Positions 1 through 8,213 of a stretch of DNA of 64,000 nt are shown in pieces. The position numbers were made by a program, and so were the translations under genes. This stretch comes from an uncultured Prevotellaceae bacterium (GTDB lineage Bacteria > Bacteroidota > Bacteroidia > Bacteroidales > Bacteroidaceae): positions 45,621 to 109,620 of the forward strand of contig OMWH01000010.1 of NCBI GenBank assembly GCA_900314755.1, written 5' to 3'. Positions within the stretch are counted from its first letter, which is position 1; the number at the start of each line of letters is the position of its first letter. The notes under the pieces were generated by a model, which saw only the letters and a program-made list of their open reading frames with translations, did no database searches and was not told the DNA's origin.

Positions 1-221
1 ATTTCGTGGTATTCATTGCTTTGATCAACACGGTCGTGTCACTGTACTACTATCTGCTGATTGTGAAGGCGATGTATATCAAGACCTCCGACAATCCGCT
101 GCCTACCTTCAAGACAGACTGTATGACACGCCTTGCCCTTGCCGTATGCACGGCAGGTATCGTGCTCTTCGGTGTCTGCTCTTGCATCTACGACTGGTTG
201 TTTGCCAGCTCAGCCATGTGA
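1..221 (+). CDS. nuoN: NADH-quinone oxidoreductase subunit N, C-terminal end (partial)
   Basis: Only the last ~72 codons lie in the window; the gene starts before base 1. The visible protein has a hydrophobic helix with the [13 protein letters not shown]-type motif followed by a conserved basic/aromatic stretch and a final membrane helix ending SSAM. This matches the C-terminus of NuoN, one of the antiporter-like membrane subunits of respiratory complex I, which takes part in proton pumping in the inner membrane. NuoN is usually the last gene of the nuo operon, and here it is followed at once by a strong intrinsic terminator, consistent with an operon end. Identification rests on a short piece, so it is good but not complete. 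Confidence 0.85.
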   Translation, partial: FVVFIALINTVVSLYYYLLIVKAMYIKTSDNPLPTFKTDCMTRLALAVCTAGIVLFGVCSCIYDWLFASSAM

Positions 222-247
222 TATTCAATAAATTTCAGATAGAAAAG

Positions 248-272
248 GAGCATCTTCGGATGCTCTTTTTTT
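248..272 (+). terminator. Intrinsic terminator after nuoN
   Basis: A 7-bp perfect stem (GAGCATC/GATGCTC) closes a UUCG tetraloop and is followed by seven T residues. It lies 27 nt after the nuoN stop and should end the nuo operon transcript. Confidence 0.9.
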
Positions 273-356
273 GTCCTTTTCTTGATTTAGGTCATCGAAA
301 AGCCCCTTTTTTACTCTTTTGTGTGCGATAACAGAACAACAAATCATAAAAGTCCT

Positions 357-364
357 TAACTTTG
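357..364 (+). promoter_or_regulatory. Bacteroidota -7 element TAACTTTG
   Basis: TAACTTTG fits the Bacteroidota sigma-ABfr consensus TAnnTTTG and lies 66 nt before the start of the barrel gene at 431. No good TTTG is seen at the expected -33 spacing, so the call rests on the -7 element and position. Confidence 0.6.
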
Positions 365-430
365 CACCGCAATTCAAAAAGAATGCAAAAAACATTAGGA
401 TAATTATTAATTAAAGAAAGGTAAAAGATT

Positions 431-961
431 ATGAAAAAGATTTTGATGACTCTCGTTGCCGTTGCTATGGCAACAACCATGAACGCTCAGTGGTATGTTG
501 GTGGTACCGTAGGTTACAACTACACTAAGGACAAGAACACAGACGTTAAGTCTAATACGTTCGTGATTACGCCTGAGCTGGGTTACAATCTGAATGAGAA
601 GTGGGCTGTAGGTATGAAGATCGGTTATGCTTATAATAAGGTTGACGATGCAAAGAGCAATGAGTTTGTTGTAAATCCTTACGCTCGTTACACTTTCGTA
701 AAGCTTGACAAGGTAAACTTCTTCGTTGATGGTGGTTTCGAGTACAACTATGTCAAGGTTGAGGATGATAGCGCTAACGGCTTTGGTATCAGCTTCAAGC
801 CAGGTGTTGCTGTTAATCTGAACGAGAAAGTCAGCTTTGTTGCTCACGTAGGTAACTTCGGATGGTCTTCTGCTAAGGCTAAGAATGCCAAGTCTGTACA
901 GTCTGTAGACTTAGGTCTGAATCTGACTTCTGTTGATTTCGGTTTGTACTACAACTTCTAA
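431..961 (+). CDS. Outer membrane beta-barrel protein (OmpX/OmpA-barrel-like), 176 aa
   Basis: A small secreted protein with a clear signal peptide (residues 1-19, ending MNAQ). The mature part is about 157 residues of alternating polar/hydrophobic strands rich in Tyr, Gly and Asn, with short charged turns and a final strand ending YYNF. The terminal Phe is the usual signature for recognition by the BAM machinery. This matches the small eight-stranded barrel proteins (PF13505/PF13568 type) common in Bacteroidota. The exact role is unknown; related barrels act as structural porin-like or adhesin proteins. It has its own promoter and a strong terminator, so it is probably a well-expressed single-gene unit. 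Codon use is noticeably more biased (GTT, GCT, AAG) than that of its neighbours, in line with high expression. Confidence 0.85.
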   Translation: MKKILMTLVAVAMATTMNAQWYVGGTVGYNYTKDKNTDVKSNTFVITPELGYNLNEKWAVGMKIGYAYNKVDDAKSNEFVVNPYARYTFVKLDKVNFFVDGGFEYNYVKVEDDSANGFGISFKPGVAVNLNEKVSFVAHVGNFGWSSAKAKNAKSVQSVDLGLNLTSVDFGLYYNF

Positions 962-1001
962 TCAAGGGAAAAGCATTATATTTAAATAAATTTCCTATGG
1001 A

Positions 1002-1031
1002 GGGGTACATCTTCGGATGTGCCCCTTTTTT
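1002..1031 (+). terminator. Intrinsic terminator after the 176-aa barrel gene
   Basis: A 10-nt stem (GGGGTACATC/GATGTGCCCC, one G-T pair) closes a UUCG loop and is followed by six T. It has the same UUCG design as the terminator after nuoN. Confidence 0.9.
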
Positions 1032-1082
1032 ATTATCGACAAAATAAATCGCCTTTGTCTTGCGTTTAAAAGATAAATACGA

Positions 1083-1718
1083 ATGATGATGAACAGGTTT
1101 TTAGTTATATTCGCCTTCCTTGCTCTCTCTTTGGGTGTGAAGGCACAGCAGGAGACAGGCTCGTGGACACTGACTCCACGGGCAGGTATCAACACGTCGA
1201 ACATGTCGGTGGAAGACCTATGGACGGATATGGACCGTGCGGTCAGCGCGAAACGCAAATGGGGTTTCGTGGGTGGCTTGGATGCTGAGTATCAGGCTTG
1301 GCAGCAGGTGGGTATCTCCGTAGGTGCCTTTTACTCCAACGAGGGTTATACCTATGGCAATGTTGACGACCTGGGTAAGATCACGCAGACCCTACATTTC
1401 ATCAATGTCCCCATCCTCGTCAATTTCTATATCGAGCCGAACATCCTTCCTGGTCTGGCATTGAAGGCTGGTGTGCAGTTGGGTTACCTCGTGAGTGGGA
1501 AGTTCAAGGACAACAATGGGACGCTGACCAATACCAGCGACTTCAAGCGTGTCAATATCTCCATCCCTGCCGGTATCTCCTATACTTACAAGCATTTCGT
1601 TGCTGATGTGCGGTATAACATCGGTGTGATGAATATGTGTAATAAGGAGTTAGAGGTAGAGGACTCGTGGAAAACGAACTCCCTTTGGATTACGATCGGT
1701 TATCAGTTTGGGCTGTAA
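1083..1718 (+). CDS. PorT-family outer membrane beta-barrel protein, 211 aa
   Basis: Signal peptide (first ~21 residues, ending VKAQ), then a barrel-like mature chain that opens with TPRAGINTSNMS, the typical first strand of the PF13568 outer-membrane barrel family, and ends in an aromatic strand YQFGL. Central strands carry FINVPILVNFYI and LALKAGVQLGYL, also typical of the family. Three ATG codons in a row (1083, 1086, 1089) make the exact start uncertain by two residues. The next gene (1930) is a paralogue with the same strand order and a similar signal peptide, so the two probably arose by tandem duplication. Family members include PorT of the type IX secretion system, but most are unassigned porin-like proteins, and this one cannot be called PorT from sequence alone. 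Confidence 0.82.
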   Translation: MMMNRFLVIFAFLALSLGVKAQQETGSWTLTPRAGINTSNMSVEDLWTDMDRAVSAKRKWGFVGGLDAEYQAWQQVGISVGAFYSNEGYTYGNVDDLGKITQTLHFINVPILVNFYIEPNILPGLALKAGVQLGYLVSGKFKDNNGTLTNTSDFKRVNISIPAGISYTYKHFVADVRYNIGVMNMCNKELEVEDSWKTNSLWITIGYQFGL

Positions 1719-1732
1719 GAACCATTCCTTTA

Positions 1733-1864
1733 ATTGTAAATCAATTTGATTTACTCGGTAATTCAATTTGATTTACTCAGTAATTCAATTTGATTTACTT
1801 TGTAATTCAATTTGATTTACAATGGAAGGAGACTTAGTTTACAATGGAAGGAGACTTAGTTTAC
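1733..1864. repeat. Six tandem 22-bp units, two unit types
   Basis: The spacer between two paralogous barrel genes holds six units of exactly 22 bp; unit ends (TTTAC) fall at 1754, 1776, 1798, 1820, 1842 and 1864. The first four contain a 19-bp dyad, perfect in copy 1 (GTAAATCAA-T-TTGATTTAC, 1736-1754) and with one arm mismatch in copies 2-4, separated by 3 bp. The last two are identical to each other (AATGGAAGGAGACTTAG followed by TTTAC) and have no dyad, yet keep the phase. No gene is seen in 1719-1929. Confidence 0.9.
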
Positions 1865-1929
1865 AATGACAGGTTTCTCTTGTGACAGACGTAGGTGGTA
1901 TCATATTCTAATCTTTAAAAACGCATAAA

Positions 1930-2637
1930 ATGAAAAAGACAGTATTATTGGCGGCATTCGCATGCTGCGCTATCGTGATGAACGCACAGAATCCTAAAGG
2001 GACGTTTTCTATCAAGCCCATGGCAGGTATCAACGTGGTAGGACTGTCAGGTGGAAGTAACAGCGACATGTTCAAAAGCAAGGTGGGCTTTACTGCCGGT
2101 GTGGAGGCTGAGTATGGCGTGAGCGACTGGTTAGGGGTCTCGTTAGGTGCACTTTACTCACAACAGGGTGCGAAGATAGACAAATTTGAGCTACAGCTTG
2201 ATGCGGTGACTAAAAACACGGGTAAGTTGAAAAGCCATTATCTCAACCTTCCTTTGCTTGCCAATGTGTATATCCCTGGTGTGCGGGGGCTTGCTGTCAA
2301 AGCTGGTGTTCAGCTGGGGTTCTGCCTGAAGAGTGAGGTGGAGGTGACGATGGAGATCCATCCGGGATTTTCTTCGATGGTGACTGAATACAACAGCCGT
2401 CAGAAAATTGGCATGTGGGAGACAGGTGTCTGTAAGTCCGTTGACTTCGGTATACCCGTTGGTCTCTCCTATGAATACAAGAACATCGTGCTGGATGCCC
2501 GTTATTATATTGGACTGACAAAGGTTGGCAAGGAATACTATCAGACAATGAGTGATGGTCATATCAATCCCCCTGCCATTACCAGTAGTCGCAACAGCTA
2601 TTTCAGCTTTACCCTTGGTTATCGCTTCCACTTGTAA
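1930..2637 (+). CDS. PorT-family outer membrane beta-barrel protein, 235 aa
   Basis: Signal peptide (residues 1-19, ending MNAQ) followed by a barrel chain opening with IKPMAGINVVGLSGG and closing with a FTLGYRFHL strand. The middle strands (YLNLPLLANVYI, LAVKAGVQLGFCL, GIPVGLSYEYKNIVLDARY) align by eye with the same elements of the preceding gene at 1083, so the two are paralogues. It is an outer-membrane PF13568-type barrel of unknown ligand. It is separated from its paralogue by the 22-bp repeat array and is followed 15 nt later by a short-anchored envelope protein, with which it could be co-transcribed. No clear promoter with the TAnnTTTG pattern was found right upstream. Confidence 0.82.
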   Translation: MKKTVLLAAFACCAIVMNAQNPKGTFSIKPMAGINVVGLSGGSNSDMFKSKVGFTAGVEAEYGVSDWLGVSLGALYSQQGAKIDKFELQLDAVTKNTGKLKSHYLNLPLLANVYIPGVRGLAVKAGVQLGFCLKSEVEVTMEIHPGFSSMVTEYNSRQKIGMWETGVCKSVDFGIPVGLSYEYKNIVLDARYYIGLTKVGKEYYQTMSDGHINPPAITSSRNSYFSFTLGYRFHL

Positions 2638-2652
2638 TAATCAAATAATATC

Positions 2653-3471
2653 ATGAAAATAGAGAAGGAAAGTTGGAAACAAGTTGCTAATGTTGTTAGT
2701 TTTATTATTGCCTTTGGTATTGCTTCTTTTGTGGTGAAGATGTGTACGAAGAGTAAGATAGAGGATGCCGTTAGCAACTTAAATAAAGAATGTCCGATAA
2801 AAGTTGATGAATTTGTGACTCTGGAGCATGTCGACTATGTAGTGGGTCGGGAAGTTGCATTTACAACTATTGTCGAACACCCTTACAATGTTGATTCTCT
2901 TAGAAGTCATCCGGATATTGCCAAATCAAATATTATGGCAAATTATTCTAATCCGAATAACAGTTTGCGGACATTTCTAAAGATTCTGGTGGAGGTCAAC
3001 CTACAACTGCGTACTGTCTACAAAGATGCAATTACTGGGAAGAAAGCCGAAGTGGTGTTGACGGTGGATGATTTGAAACGTTGCCTTGATAAGGATGGAA
3101 TGAATGTGGAGGAGCAGTTAGTGAACATGGTGAATAGTACAAACCTGCTGATGCCATTGCAGTTAACAGATGGTCTTGTCTGTATGAAGATGAGAATCGA
3201 AGAAAAAACAGTCTTCTATGAATATGAAATAGATAGTGATATCATGTCTTTTGAAGATGCCAAGGAACTTCTTATGTCAGAAGATCATCGTCAGTCAGTG
3301 AAAGACAATTTAAAAAACTCGAAAGATGCCGAGCATTTGAGTTATGTTACGATGGCAACTTCCGGACGAGGTATCGGTTATCGGTATTTAAAGAAAAACT
3401 CGGATGATTTTTTTGAATATGTGATTCCCAACAAAGAACTGTTGAATATATTGGAGGAGAAGGGGCAATGA
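2653..3471 (+). CDS. Membrane-anchored protein of unknown function, 272 aa
   Basis: I do not recognise this protein. Residues ~12-30 form one hydrophobic helix, with basic residues on both sides, so it is probably a signal anchor with the remaining ~240 residues in the periplasm. The rest is a soluble, charged alpha/beta domain with no motif I can name. Translation looks coupled to the next gene: its stop overlaps the following ATG (ATGA at 3468-3471). The pair therefore probably works together at the envelope. Base use is more AT-rich than in the flanking genes, suggesting less selected or more recently acquired sequence. Confidence 0.7.
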   Translation: MKIEKESWKQVANVVSFIIAFGIASFVVKMCTKSKIEDAVSNLNKECPIKVDEFVTLEHVDYVVGREVAFTTIVEHPYNVDSLRSHPDIAKSNIMANYSNPNNSLRTFLKILVEVNLQLRTVYKDAITGKKAEVVLTVDDLKRCLDKDGMNVEEQLVNMVNSTNLLMPLQLTDGLVCMKMRIEEKTVFYEYEIDSDIMSFEDAKELLMSEDHRQSVKDNLKNSKDAEHLSYVTMATSGRGIGYRYLKKNSDDFFEYVIPNKELLNILEEKGQ

Positions 3472-4817
3472 AGAAGTTGGTATGCTTGATTGTTTTCGTT
3501 TGCTGCACATCAGTGGCATTAGGACAGGATGCAAAAGAGTTTGTGTTCCCAGAACAAATAGAGAGTTTTTTACTTAACTCTGACAGTTCTTTCTTAGCTG
3601 TCACTATGGCGAAGAGAGACAAAAAGAACAAAATTGACATGAAGTCTGTCCGGTATGGTATCTTCCGTCTGGATCAGCAAAGATTATCGTTTGTAACCAC
3701 CCCACTGGATGTTAAGCACGGAGGAGGAATGGCTGTCTTGTCCAACGGTGTGCTGATAGGACTGCCTGTAAGGGAGAGGGACATCTTTTCTAAAAAGACC
3801 ACTGGGATGTATTATACCCATTATGATGTTAATGGCATCGTGTTGTGGGAATTACCATTTGCAAACGCTTTCGTACAGAAGAGCGAGGTTGATTTTGGGG
3901 TTTATGTGAATAACCTGCAAGCACCTCATCAATTGAATGCCATCCGACTTAGTGATGGTAAGTCACTGTGGACCAAGGAAATATCTTCGACATTCCTCAA
4001 TAAGTTACACGCCATTTATGGTGTCAATGACTCCACTGTTCTTATTGCTGCGGACAAGATATATAAGTGGGGACGGAAGAATGGTTCCCATGATAGTGTA
4101 AAGTATAAATCCTCTACAAATGGTGTTCCTGTGTCTTTTTTTGTTGATGGTCATCATTACTATGCGTCAGACAGTCAGTCACTTATTTGTTTAAATGATT
4201 CTATGCAGGTGTTGTGGACATCGTCTCATCCGTCTGTTGGTATTAATGACATTGTTGGAGTACCGGATGACTCTACCAGGATACAGTTGGTGAACTATGG
4301 ATATATTTTCAATGATGGAATCCTTTTCCCTATAACATATCTCAATAAACCTTATATTGCGACTTATGACAAACAAAGTGGGAAACAAATTTCCTTGGAT
4401 TATATTAATTGGAAAAAGTCTGATGGCAGGATTGTCAGAATAAGAGCAACAGCAGATGACGTGTATATACTTCAAAACAAAGACACTGCTTTTTCAAAAC
4501 TTGAATTGGACAAAGGAGGGTATATGGTCACGGTCGACAAGGGGGATGCTTATCTCTTGGATCAGCAAATGACTGTCAAGAAGAAATTCATGGACGAAAT
4601 GGTCTATCGTCGTATTTTCGAAATAGGTGACATGATATGCGTTGGACGGTTCTGTCCTGACGGGAATGACTTCTATCTCATTGACAGGCAAGGAACAATC
4701 GTACGACACCTTCCAGAGGGTATCCGTAATATAGTGAAAGCAGGACAATACGTCTATTATGCTATTGGTAATAAACTCTACCTTTTCAACTCCTCTTTAA
4801 GGAATTTTGGGGTATAG
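3468..4817 (+). CDS. Secreted protein, probably beta-propeller-like, 449 aa
   Basis: Signal peptide (first ~20 residues, ending ALGQ). The mature chain consists of repeating short beta-strand blocks such as SDGKSLWTKE, DKIYKWGRK and QVLWTSSHP. Repeated W/D/G turns of this kind resemble quinoprotein or WD-type propellers, but no family motif is firm, so the fold is an inference. The gene overlaps its upstream partner by 4 nt. Its last 40 nt overlap the 3' end of uvrA on the other strand, an unusual convergent coding overlap with no room for an ordinary terminator. Function unknown; co-expression with the membrane-anchored 272-aa protein suggests a two-protein envelope module. Confidence 0.7.
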   Translation: MKKLVCLIVFVCCTSVALGQDAKEFVFPEQIESFLLNSDSSFLAVTMAKRDKKNKIDMKSVRYGIFRLDQQRLSFVTTPLDVKHGGGMAVLSNGVLIGLPVRERDIFSKKTTGMYYTHYDVNGIVLWELPFANAFVQKSEVDFGVYVNNLQAPHQLNAIRLSDGKSLWTKEISSTFLNKLHAIYGVNDSTVLIAADKIYKWGRKNGSHDSVKYKSSTNGVPVSFFVDGHHYYASDSQSLICLNDSMQVLWTSSHPSVGINDIVGVPDDSTRIQLVNYGYIFNDGILFPITYLNKPYIATYDKQSGKQISLDYINWKKSDGRIVRIRATADDVYILQNKDTAFSKLELDKGGYMVTVDKGDAYLLDQQMTVKKKFMDEMVYRRIFEIGDMICVGRFCPDGNDFYLIDRQGTIVRHLPEGIRNIVKAGQYVYYAIGNKLYLFNSSLRNFGV

Positions 4818-7606
4818 CCTTTCTTGCTCTTCGCCACCACCTCAGGGGTTCCCGTGGTGAGGACGGTACCACCGTTGCGGCCGCCCTCCGGTCCCATGTC
4901 TATGATATGGTCGGCGAGTTTGATGACATCGAGGTTATGCTCGATGACGATGACGGTATTGCCACGGTCTACTAACTTCTGCAGCACGTCCATGAGGATG
5001 CGGATGTCCTCGAAGTGCAGACCCGTTGTCGGCTCGTCGAGGATATAGAGCGTCTTTCCCGTGTCCTTCTTCGACAGCTCCGTGGCGAGTTTCACACGCT
5101 GGCTCTCCCCACCACTCAGTGTTGTGGAAGGCTGTCCAAGTTTGATATACCCCAGTCCCACGTCCTGTATCGTCTTGATCTTCCGCAGGATGTCAGGGAC
5201 GTTCTCGAAGAACTCCACCGCCTGGTTGATGGTCATGTCCAGCACGTCGGCAATCGACTTACCCTTGAAGCGCACCTCTAAGGTCTCCCGGTTATAGCGT
5301 TTACCATGACACTCCTCGCACGGCACCTGTATGTCAGGCAGGAAATTCATCTCGATGGTCTTATAGCCATTACCCCCGCAGGTCTCACAGCGTCCTCCCT
5401 TCACATTGAAGGAGAAGCGTCCCGGCTTATAGCCACGGATCTGTGCCTCGGGGAGGTTGACGAACAAAGAGCGGATATCCGAGAAGACCCCCGTATAGGT
5501 GGCAGGGTTCGAGCGTGGGGTGCGACCGATAGGACTCTGGTCGACATTCACCACCTTATCTATATATTCCAGTCCCTCGATGCTGTCATAGGGCATGGGC
5601 TGTTGCAGGGAACGGTAGAAATGCTTGGAGAGGATAGGGTAGAGTGTCTCGTTGATAAGCGTCGACTTACCCGAGCCGCTGACTCCTGTGACGACGATGA
5701 GTTTACCCAAAGGGAACTCCACGTCGATATTCTTCAGGTTATTGCCACGGCAGCCCCGCAGCCACAGACTCTTGCCATTCCCCTTGCGTCGTGATGCCGG
5801 TATCTCGATATTGCGTTCACCGCTGAGGTATTGTGCGGTAATCGTATTCGCCTTCATCATCTCGTCGACAGTACCTTGGAACACCACCTCACCACCTTTC
5901 CGACCAGCCTTCGGACCGATGTCCACGATATAGTCGGCATTGAGCATCATATCACGGTCATGCTCCACCACGATGACGGTATTGCCGAGGTCACGCAGTT
6001 CCTTGAGGGAACGGATGAGACGGTCGTTGTCCCGCTGGTGCAGTCCGATACTCGGTTCGTCGAGGATATACAGCACGTTCACCAGTTGCGAGCCGATCTG
6101 TGTGGCAAGACGGATGCGCTGACTCTCACCGCCCGACAGGGATGCCGACTGGCGGTTGAGGGCAAGGTAGTCGAGTCCCACCTCCAACAGGAAGTCGAGT
6201 CGGGTACGTATCTCCTTCAGTATCTCCGTGGCTATCTGCTGTTGCTGGTGGTCCATGTGCTGTTCCACCTCATCCAGCCATTCCCTAAGCTCGTTGAGGT
6301 CCATGGAGGCAAGTTCCGAGATGTTCTTATCCCAGATACGGTAGGACAAAGCCTCGCGATGGAGCCGTTGCCCATGGCATTCAGGACACTCACACTCAGC
6401 AAGAAACTGGTCAGCCCATTTCTGTCCGCTGCTGCTGTCATCATTCTCCATGACGTTACGCAGATATTTCACGATACCGTCGAACGACACGAAGTAGTCA
6501 CTCGACGTGTGTACCAGTTCCTTGTCTATGCGTATCGTCTCCAGCGAGCCGTAGAGAATCTCATTCAGCGCCTCCTCAGGGATATCCTTGACGGCAGTCT
6601 TTACCGTACATTCATATTTCTGGAGGATAGCGTCTATCTGCCAGAATATCATCTGGTTCTTGTATTTTCCCAAGGGGACGATGGCACCCTCGTGGATAGA
6701 CAGTTTACGGTTTGGGATGACCTTCTCCAAGTCTATCTCGTTGATATAGCCCAAGCCCTTACAGCGGGGACAGGCACCCTGCGGGGAGTTGAACGAGAAG
6801 GTGTTAGGAGCAGGGTCGCTGTATGAGATACCCGTGGTGGGGCACATCAGTCGCTTGGAGAAATGCTTCACGGCACCAGTCTCATAATCCATGATCATGA
6901 GCAAGCCCTCACCTTGTTTCATCGCCATCTGAATGGATTTCTTGAGACGGTCATCAATACTGTCCTTTACCGCAATGCGGTCTATGACCACCTCGATATC
7001 GTGGTTCTTATAGCGGTCAACCTTCATGCCACGGGTAATCTCCAGTACCTCGCCATCCACCCGGACATGCAGGTAGCCTTTGCGGCGCATGCTCTCGAAG
7101 AGTTCCCGGTAATGACCCTTACGGCTTCTCACCACGGGAGCAAGGATGAGGATTTTCTTGCCCGCATAGTCGTGTGTCACCATCTCGATGACCTTCTCCT
7201 CGGTATATTTCACCATCGGCTCACCCGTCATGTAGCTGTAAGCCTTACCGGCACGGGCATATAACAGACGCATATAGTCATATACCTCTGTCGTGGTACC
7301 CACGGTAGAGCGGGGATTCTTGTTGGTTGTCTTCTGCTCGATGCTGATGACTGGTGACAGTCCCGTAATCTTATCCACGTCGGGACGCTCCATGCCACCA
7401 AGGAAATTACGGGCGTATGCCGAGAAAGTCTCTATATAGCGGCGTTGTCCCTCAGCGAAGATCGTGTCGAAGGCAAGTGACGACTTACCCGAGCCACTGA
7501 GTCCGGTGATGACCGTCAGGGAGTGGCGTGGTATCTCCACGTCCACATTCTTCAGGTTATGAACTCTGGCACCCCATACGTTGATTTTCTGGTTACTGCT
7601 GCCCAT
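4778..7606 (-). CDS. uvrA: UvrABC excinuclease subunit A
   Basis: Full-length 942-aa UvrA, the damage-recognition ATPase of nucleotide excision repair, which loads UvrB on lesions in the cytoplasm. Visible features in order: first Walker A (GLSGSGKSS, residues ~35-43), zinc-binding cysteine pairs near 278 (CPRCKG) and 407 (CECPECHG), first ABC signature LSGGESQRI, second Walker A (GVSGSGKST, ~640), the CxxC...CxxC zinc module near 737-765, second signature LSGGESQRV, and a final EHNLDVIK switch region. Length is normal for the family. The start overlaps the end of the upstream type IX sorting-domain gene by 14 nt, so the two are probably co-transcribed from the promoter near 8055-8062. Its last 13 codons overlap the convergent gene ending at 4817. 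Confidence 0.98.
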   Translation of the reverse strand: MGSSNQKINVWGARVHNLKNVDVEIPRHSLTVITGLSGSGKSSLAFDTIFAEGQRRYIETFSAYARNFLGGMERPDVDKITGLSPVISIEQKTTNKNPRSTVGTTTEVYDYMRLLYARAGKAYSYMTGEPMVKYTEEKVIEMVTHDYAGKKILILAPVVRSRKGHYRELFESMRRKGYLHVRVDGEVLEITRGMKVDRYKNHDIEVVIDRIAVKDSIDDRLKKSIQMAMKQGEGLLMIMDYETGAVKHFSKRLMCPTTGISYSDPAPNTFSFNSPQGACPRCKGLGYINEIDLEKVIPNRKLSIHEGAIVPLGKYKNQMIFWQIDAILQKYECTVKTAVKDIPEEALNEILYGSLETIRIDKELVHTSSDYFVSFDGIVKYLRNVMENDDSSSGQKWADQFLAECECPECHGQRLHREALSYRIWDKNISELASMDLNELREWLDEVEQHMDHQQQQIATEILKEIRTRLDFLLEVGLDYLALNRQSASLSGGESQRIRLATQIGSQLVNVLYILDEPSIGLHQRDNDRLIRSLKELRDLGNTVIVVEHDRDMMLNADYIVDIGPKAGRKGGEVVFQGTVDEMMKANTITAQYLSGERNIEIPASRRKGNGKSLWLRGCRGNNLKNIDVEFPLGKLIVVTGVSGSGKSTLINETLYPILSKHFYRSLQQPMPYDSIEGLEYIDKVVNVDQSPIGRTPRSNPATYTGVFSDIRSLFVNLPEAQIRGYKPGRFSFNVKGGRCETCGGNGYKTIEMNFLPDIQVPCEECHGKRYNRETLEVRFKGKSIADVLDMTINQAVEFFENVPDILRKIKTIQDVGLGYIKLGQPSTTLSGGESQRVKLATELSKKDTGKTLYILDEPTTGLHFEDIRILMDVLQKLVDRGNTVIVIEHNLDVIKLADHIIDMGPEGGRNGGTVLTTGTPEVVAKSKKGYTPKFLKEELKR

Positions 7607-8039
7607 TGCCTTCCCCCGTTAACTGATTATATCTACGCATGACGTTGACATCCTTCTTGATGTCAAAGACCTGTCCGTCACCACCCTTTGCCCTGATGCG
7701 TGCAAAGTAGACACCATCCTTCACGTATTTGCCACGGTAAGTGCCGTCCCAATATCCGTTGATGTCATTCCATGTGTAGATACACGTACCCCATCGGTTG
7801 AAGATCATCCCTTTGAACTCCACGATGTTCTGCACCTTCTTAGGACGATAGAAGTCGTTGATGCCGTCACCATTGGGTGATATGGCATTGGGCATCTCCA
7901 GAATGCTCTTCTGCAGCGTTGTGCTGTCAGTACCCGTGCTGTCGGTGAACTCGTCATCCTCCTCATCATCTATCACCGCATAAGAAGGCAGTGCCATGAG
8001 TGCTAAAAGCAACCAAAAAGCATATAAAATCTTTTTCAT
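7593..8039 (-). CDS. Mini-protein with gliding-motility-associated (CHU_C, T9SS type B) C-terminal domain
   Basis: A 148-aa secreted protein. After a signal peptide (MKKILYAFWLLLALMALPSYA) there is a short acidic linker (DDEEDDEFTDSTGTDSTT), and then almost the whole protein is one domain: NAISPNGDGINDFY, FNRWGTCIYTW, YWDGTYRGKYVKDGVYFARIRA. These are hallmarks of the CHU_C / gliding-motility-associated C-terminal domain, which targets substrates to type IX secretion. Normally this domain sits at the end of a large adhesin or enzyme; here it has no cargo. The ATG at 8039 is preferred over an upstream in-frame ATG (8057), which falls inside the -7 element. It overlaps the uvrA start by 14 nt. 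Confidence 0.88.
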   Translation of the reverse strand: MKKILYAFWLLLALMALPSYAVIDDEEDDEFTDSTGTDSTTLQKSILEMPNAISPNGDGINDFYRPKKVQNIVEFKGMIFNRWGTCIYTWNDINGYWDGTYRGKYVKDGVYFARIRAKGGDGQVFDIKKDVNVMRRYNQLTGEGNGQQ

Positions 8040-8054
8040 ATTCGAATATTTGTG

Positions 8055-8062
8055 CAAAATTA
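8055..8062 (-). promoter_or_regulatory. Promoter -7 element for the CHU_C gene and uvrA
   Basis: On the minus strand TAATTTTG (TAnnTTTG) lies 15 nt before the ATG at 8039. No matching -33 TTTG is seen. It probably drives the sorting-domain gene and uvrA. Confidence 0.6.
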
Positions 8063-8068
8063 CGAAAA

Positions 8069-8186
8069 TTCTTTTGTTCTGCCCTCGATTTTTCGTAATT
8101 TTGCTTGGAAAAAGCGAAATTACTCTATCTCAGCATAAAAAAGAAACCCGTTTCTTTTGTTCTGCCCTCGATTTTTCGTAATTTTG
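8069..8186 (+). promoter_or_regulatory. Duplicated 35-bp promoter upstream of the LysM gene
   Basis: Two identical 35-bp copies (8069-8103 and 8152-8186) each contain TTTG, a 19-bp spacer and TAATTTTG, a complete Bacteroidota promoter. The -7 elements are at 8096-8103 and 8179-8186; the second lies 27 nt before the ATG at 8214. The copies start 83 bp apart, so transcription may begin at two tandem sites. Confidence 0.8.
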
Positions 8187-8213
8187 TAGGCGAAAAGTGT
8201 AAAAACCGAGAAT

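Noticed and set aside
5306-6826. Long open frames on the plus strand inside uvrA (162, 331 and 133 aa)
   Set aside because: They are antisense shadows of uvrA with no promoter and no recognisable domain; uvrA itself is intact.
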